Origin: Acidimicrobiia bacterium
GTDB taxonomy: Bacteria; Actinomycetota; Acidimicrobiia; Spongiisociales; UBA5794
Direction of reading: 5' to 3'
Assembly (NCBI GenBank): GCA_029934555.1
Contig: JAOZMA010000097.1
Location: forward strand, 1-5,014
Length of the DNA: 5,014 nucleotides
In this document: positions 3,642 to 5,014 of the stretch, in pieces
How positions within the stretch are numbered: the stretch's first letter is position 1
How the letters are laid out: every line of letters begins with the position of its first letter
Notes under the pieces: model-generated
What the model was told of the DNA's origin: nothing
Databases searched by the model: none
What the model saw: only the letters and a program-made list of their open reading frames with translations
Translations under genes and position numbers: made by a program

Positions 3642-4508
3642 ATGCCACGACCAGAGAAGGTCCAGGCCGTCGCCGACATCAAAGAGCGTATGGAGGGTGC
3701 ACAAGCCGTGTTCCTCGCCGAGTACGCCGGGCTTTCGGTTCAAGAGCAGCAGACGCTGCGTCGGGAACTGCGTGCCAACGGTGCCGAGTTCAAGGTCGTG
3801 AAGATGACCCTCGCCCGCTTGGCCGCCGCCGGATTGGATATCGATGATCTCGATGCACTCCTACTCGGCCCGACCGGTTTGACGTTCGCAGACGGTGATC
3901 CCGTCGGTGCCGCCAAAGTGCTGCGCGATTTCGCGAAGGGCCACGAGGTACTCGTCATCAAAGGCGGGCTCCTCGGTCGGGAGTTCCTGACTCCGGAGCG
4001 AATCGCCCAACTCGCGGACATCGAACCCCGCGAGGTGCTGCTGGCCAAGATCGCCGGTGCGTTCGAAGCACCGATGGCGAAGATGGCCGGCCTGCTCGCC
4101 GCCTTGCCGCGTAACGCAGCGACGGCGATGCAGCAGCTGCTCGAGAAGAAGCAAGAGGCGAGTCCCGAGTCGCCAGTCACCAGTCCCGAGGCCGAAGAGG
4201 CTCCGGAAACTGAACAAGTCGACGAGGTGGTCGTCGTTGTGGAGGAGGCCGTCGAAGAGACAGCGTCCGAAGCAGAGGTGGCCGTTGATGAGACCGTTGT
4301 CGTTGTGGAGGAGGCCGTCGGAGAGACGGTGCCCGAAGCAGAGGCAGCAGTCGAAACGGAGGCGCCGGAAGTCGACGCTGACGAGCCCGAAGCTGAACCA
4401 ACCGAGAGCAATGATGAAGCGACGGCTGCTGAAGCATCCGATGAGGATGCCGGTAGCGAGTCCAAAGACACCGATGGTGCGGCCGATGATGCCGCCGAGG
4501 AGGAATAG
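3642..4508 (+). CDS. rplJ: 50S ribosomal protein L10 with a long acidic C-terminal tail
   Basis: L10 anchors the L7/L12 dimers to the 23S rRNA and represses its own operon. Residues 1-173 form a complete L10: an N-terminal rRNA-binding domain with EYAGL and FKVVKMTLARLA (about 50-61), LLGPTGLTF, GDPVGAAKVL, and the C-terminal helix region ending LLEKK that binds L7/L12. In most L10 proteins KNTL is expected; here M55 replaces the Asn. Ordinary L10 has about 165-180 residues, but this one has 288. The extra ~115 residues are Glu/Asp/Ala/Val-rich and start at a heptamer array (codons 174-183, SPESPVTSPE). They include two 22-residue tandem repeats (193-214 and 215-236). ATG at 3642 has GGAGG seven bases upstream. 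The tail stays in frame to TAG, and its final codons carry the rplL ribosome site. Confidence 0.96.
   Translation: MPRPEKVQAVADIKERMEGAQAVFLAEYAGLSVQEQQTLRRELRANGAEFKVVKMTLARLAAAGLDIDDLDALLLGPTGLTFADGDPVGAAKVLRDFAKGHEVLVIKGGLLGREFLTPERIAQLADIEPREVLLAKIAGAFEAPMAKMAGLLAALPRNAATAMQQLLEKKQEASPESPVTSPEAEEAPETEQVDEVVVVVEEAVEETASEAEVAVDETVVVVEEAVGETVPEAEAAVETEAPEVDADEPEAEPTESNDEATAAEASDEDAGSESKDTDGAADDAAEEE
4161..4188. repeat. Heptanucleotide tandem repeat inside rplJ (4 units)
   Basis: AGTCCCG, AGTCGCC, AGTCACC, AGTCCCG follow each other without gaps. They encode part of SPESPVTSPE at residues 174-183, exactly where the conserved L10 domain ends. The seven-base period does not match codons, so the peptide shows no simple repeat. 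This is the same period as the intergenic arrays, within an otherwise conserved gene. Confidence 0.85.
4218..4349. repeat. Tandem 66-base duplication in the rplJ acidic tail
   Basis: Units 4218-4283 and 4284-4349 encode VDEVVVVVEEAVEETASEAE plus VA, and VDETVVVVEEAVGETVPEAE plus AA. They agree at 17 of 22 residues. The DNA shares long exact stretches, for example GTCGTTGTGGAGGAGGCCGT, so the duplication is fairly recent. It is in frame and preserves charge. Confidence 0.9.
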
Positions 4509-4511
4509 AAC

Positions 4512-4895
4512 ATGGCCAAGATGACGAGCGAAGAACTGCTCGCTGTCTTCGAGGAGATGAGTGTCCTCGAGCTGTCCGAGTTCCTCAAGGAATTTGAGGA
4601 GAAGTTCGACGTGACTGCAGCGGCCCCCATGGCCATGGCAGCCATGCCGGTCGCAGGTGGCGATGACGCCGCCGAAGAAGAGCAAGATGAGTTCGACGTG
4701 GTTCTCGTTGCCGTAGGCGACAAGAAGATCCAGGTGATCAAGGAAGTTCGTAGCCTTACGAGCCTCGGTCTCAAGGAAGCCAAGGCCGTCGTCGATGGAG
4801 CCCCGGGCCCCGTCCTCGAAGGTGTCGACAAGGAGACCGCTGAGAAAGCCAAGGAGGCCCTCGAGGCCGCCGGCGGAACAGTGGAACTCAAGTAG
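4512..4895 (+). CDS. rplL: 50S ribosomal protein L7/L12
   Basis: L7/L12 is the multicopy stalk protein that recruits translational GTPases (EF-Tu, EF-G, IF2). The product has 127 residues, the normal length. The N-terminal dimerisation domain is at 1-33 (ELLAVFEEMSVLELSEFLKEF). An Ala/Met/Pro hinge with an acidic end lies at about 34-59. The C-terminal factor-binding domain is at about 60-127, with KKIQVIKEVRSLTSLGLKEAK and a terminal VELK. ATG at 4512 is three bases after rplJ. Its ribosome site GAGGAGG (4497-4503) lies within the last rplJ codons, eight bases upstream, which suggests translational coupling. The TAG stop is immediately followed by a second TAG that begins the octamer array. 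Confidence 0.98.
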   Translation: MAKMTSEELLAVFEEMSVLELSEFLKEFEEKFDVTAAAPMAMAAMPVAGGDDAAEEEQDEFDVVLVAVGDKKIQVIKEVRSLTSLGLKEAKAVVDGAPGPVLEGVDKETAEKAKEALEAAGGTVELK

Positions 4896-4927
4896 TAGAT
4901 CAGTAGAGCAGTAGCTCAGTAGATCAG
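4896..4927. repeat. Octanucleotide tandem repeat after rplL (4 units)
   Basis: TAGATCAG, TAGAGCAG, TAGCTCAG, TAGATCAG run without gaps directly from the rplL stop codon to two bases before the terminator hairpin. Because the period is eight, the TAG triplets fall in all three forward frames, so no reading frame can pass. This may be selected or incidental. Confidence 0.9.
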
Positions 4928-4929
4928 CA

Positions 4930-4961
4930 GGAAGGGGAGTGGCTTTGGCCGCTCCCCTTCC
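4930..4961 (+). terminator. Terminator or partial attenuator after rplL
   Basis: GGAAGGGGAG (4930-4939) pairs perfectly with CTCCCCTTCC (4952-4961). A T-G wobble and GGC/GCC continue the stem to loop TTTG, 14 pairs in all. The downstream tract TCGCGTTTC is poor in T, so termination may be partial. In other bacteria a leaky terminator between rplL and rpoB sets the ratio of ribosomal protein to RNA polymerase transcripts. rpoB is not in the window, so that context is inferred. Confidence 0.75.
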
Positions 4962-4977
4962 TCGCGTTTCGGGCTCG

Positions 4978-4998
4978 TAGCTGGCAGCTGGCAGCTAT
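4978..4998. repeat. Heptanucleotide tandem repeat, CAGCTGG type (3 units)
   Basis: TAGCTGG, CAGCTGG, CAGCTAT follow the rplL terminator and its CGCGTTTC tail. The units resemble the CAGCTAA units at 3329-3349, which likewise follow a strong hairpin with a GCGTTTC tail. An inverted partner, if present, would lie beyond the window end. Confidence 0.75.
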
Positions 4999-5014
4999 TT
5001 CCAAGTCCTTGACG

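Noticed and set aside
3183..3743. Minus-strand frame of 186 residues and overlapping plus-strand frames across the rplA-rplJ gap
   Set aside because: They run through heptamer repeats, hairpins and the L10 leader and show no protein-like conservation. The repeats alone explain their openness.
3740..4891. Long minus-strand reading frame (383 residues, Ser/Thr/Ala-rich)
   Set aside because: It lies antisense to rplJ and rplL, and its composition is the mirror of their Glu/Ala/Val codons. No start context or family resemblance supports it.

Overview
The window is a housekeeping locus from a high-GC bacterium, most likely an actinomycete-lineage organism (Actinomycetota). NusG has an acidic N-terminal extension before its NGN domain, L7/L12 has an actinobacterial-type N-terminus, and GTG and TTG starts are in use. 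The many short-period repeats between genes recall uncultivated Acidimicrobiia-like genomes. That finer placement is an inference from overall appearance, not from a database search.

Layout, all on the + strand. At 1-101 lies the tail of an ECF-type sigma factor, overlapped by 4 bases by a small membrane-anchored zinc-binding anti-sigma factor (98-460). After a repeat-bearing gap comes a promoter, then tRNA-Trp(CCA) (630-703), secE (724-1005), nusG (1005-1628), rplK/L11 (1649-2077), a 143-base gap with a heptamer hairpin, and rplA/L1 (2221-2937). A 704-base gene-free stretch follows. It holds two related heptamer hairpins, a possible separate short transcription unit ending in a strong hairpin, a promoter candidate, and an L10-type autoregulatory leader with an attenuator-like hairpin. 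Then come rplJ/L10 (3642-4508) with an unusually long acidic tail, rplL/L7-L12 (4512-4895), and a strong terminator or attenuator (4930-4961), presumably ahead of rpoB outside the window.

The core genes act together. SecE is part of the SecYEG translocon. NusG couples RNA polymerase to the ribosome and to Rho. L11, L1, L10 and L7/L12 build the ribosomal stalks and GTPase centre. The order tRNA-Trp, secE, nusG, rplK, rplA, rplJ, rplL is the classic bacterial arrangement.

The unusual part is between the genes. Nearly every intergenic gap carries seven-base tandem repeats (TAGTCCG-like, CAGCTGA/CAGCGGA-like, CAGCTGG-like). Three of the arrays are built as inverted arms that would fold into long hairpins. 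Another seven-base array lies in frame inside rplJ, exactly where the conserved L10 domain gives way to the acidic tail. An eight-base array follows rplL. The rplJ leader also carries a perfect 10-base complement to the rplJ Shine-Dalgarno region, overlapping the predicted L10-binding stem.
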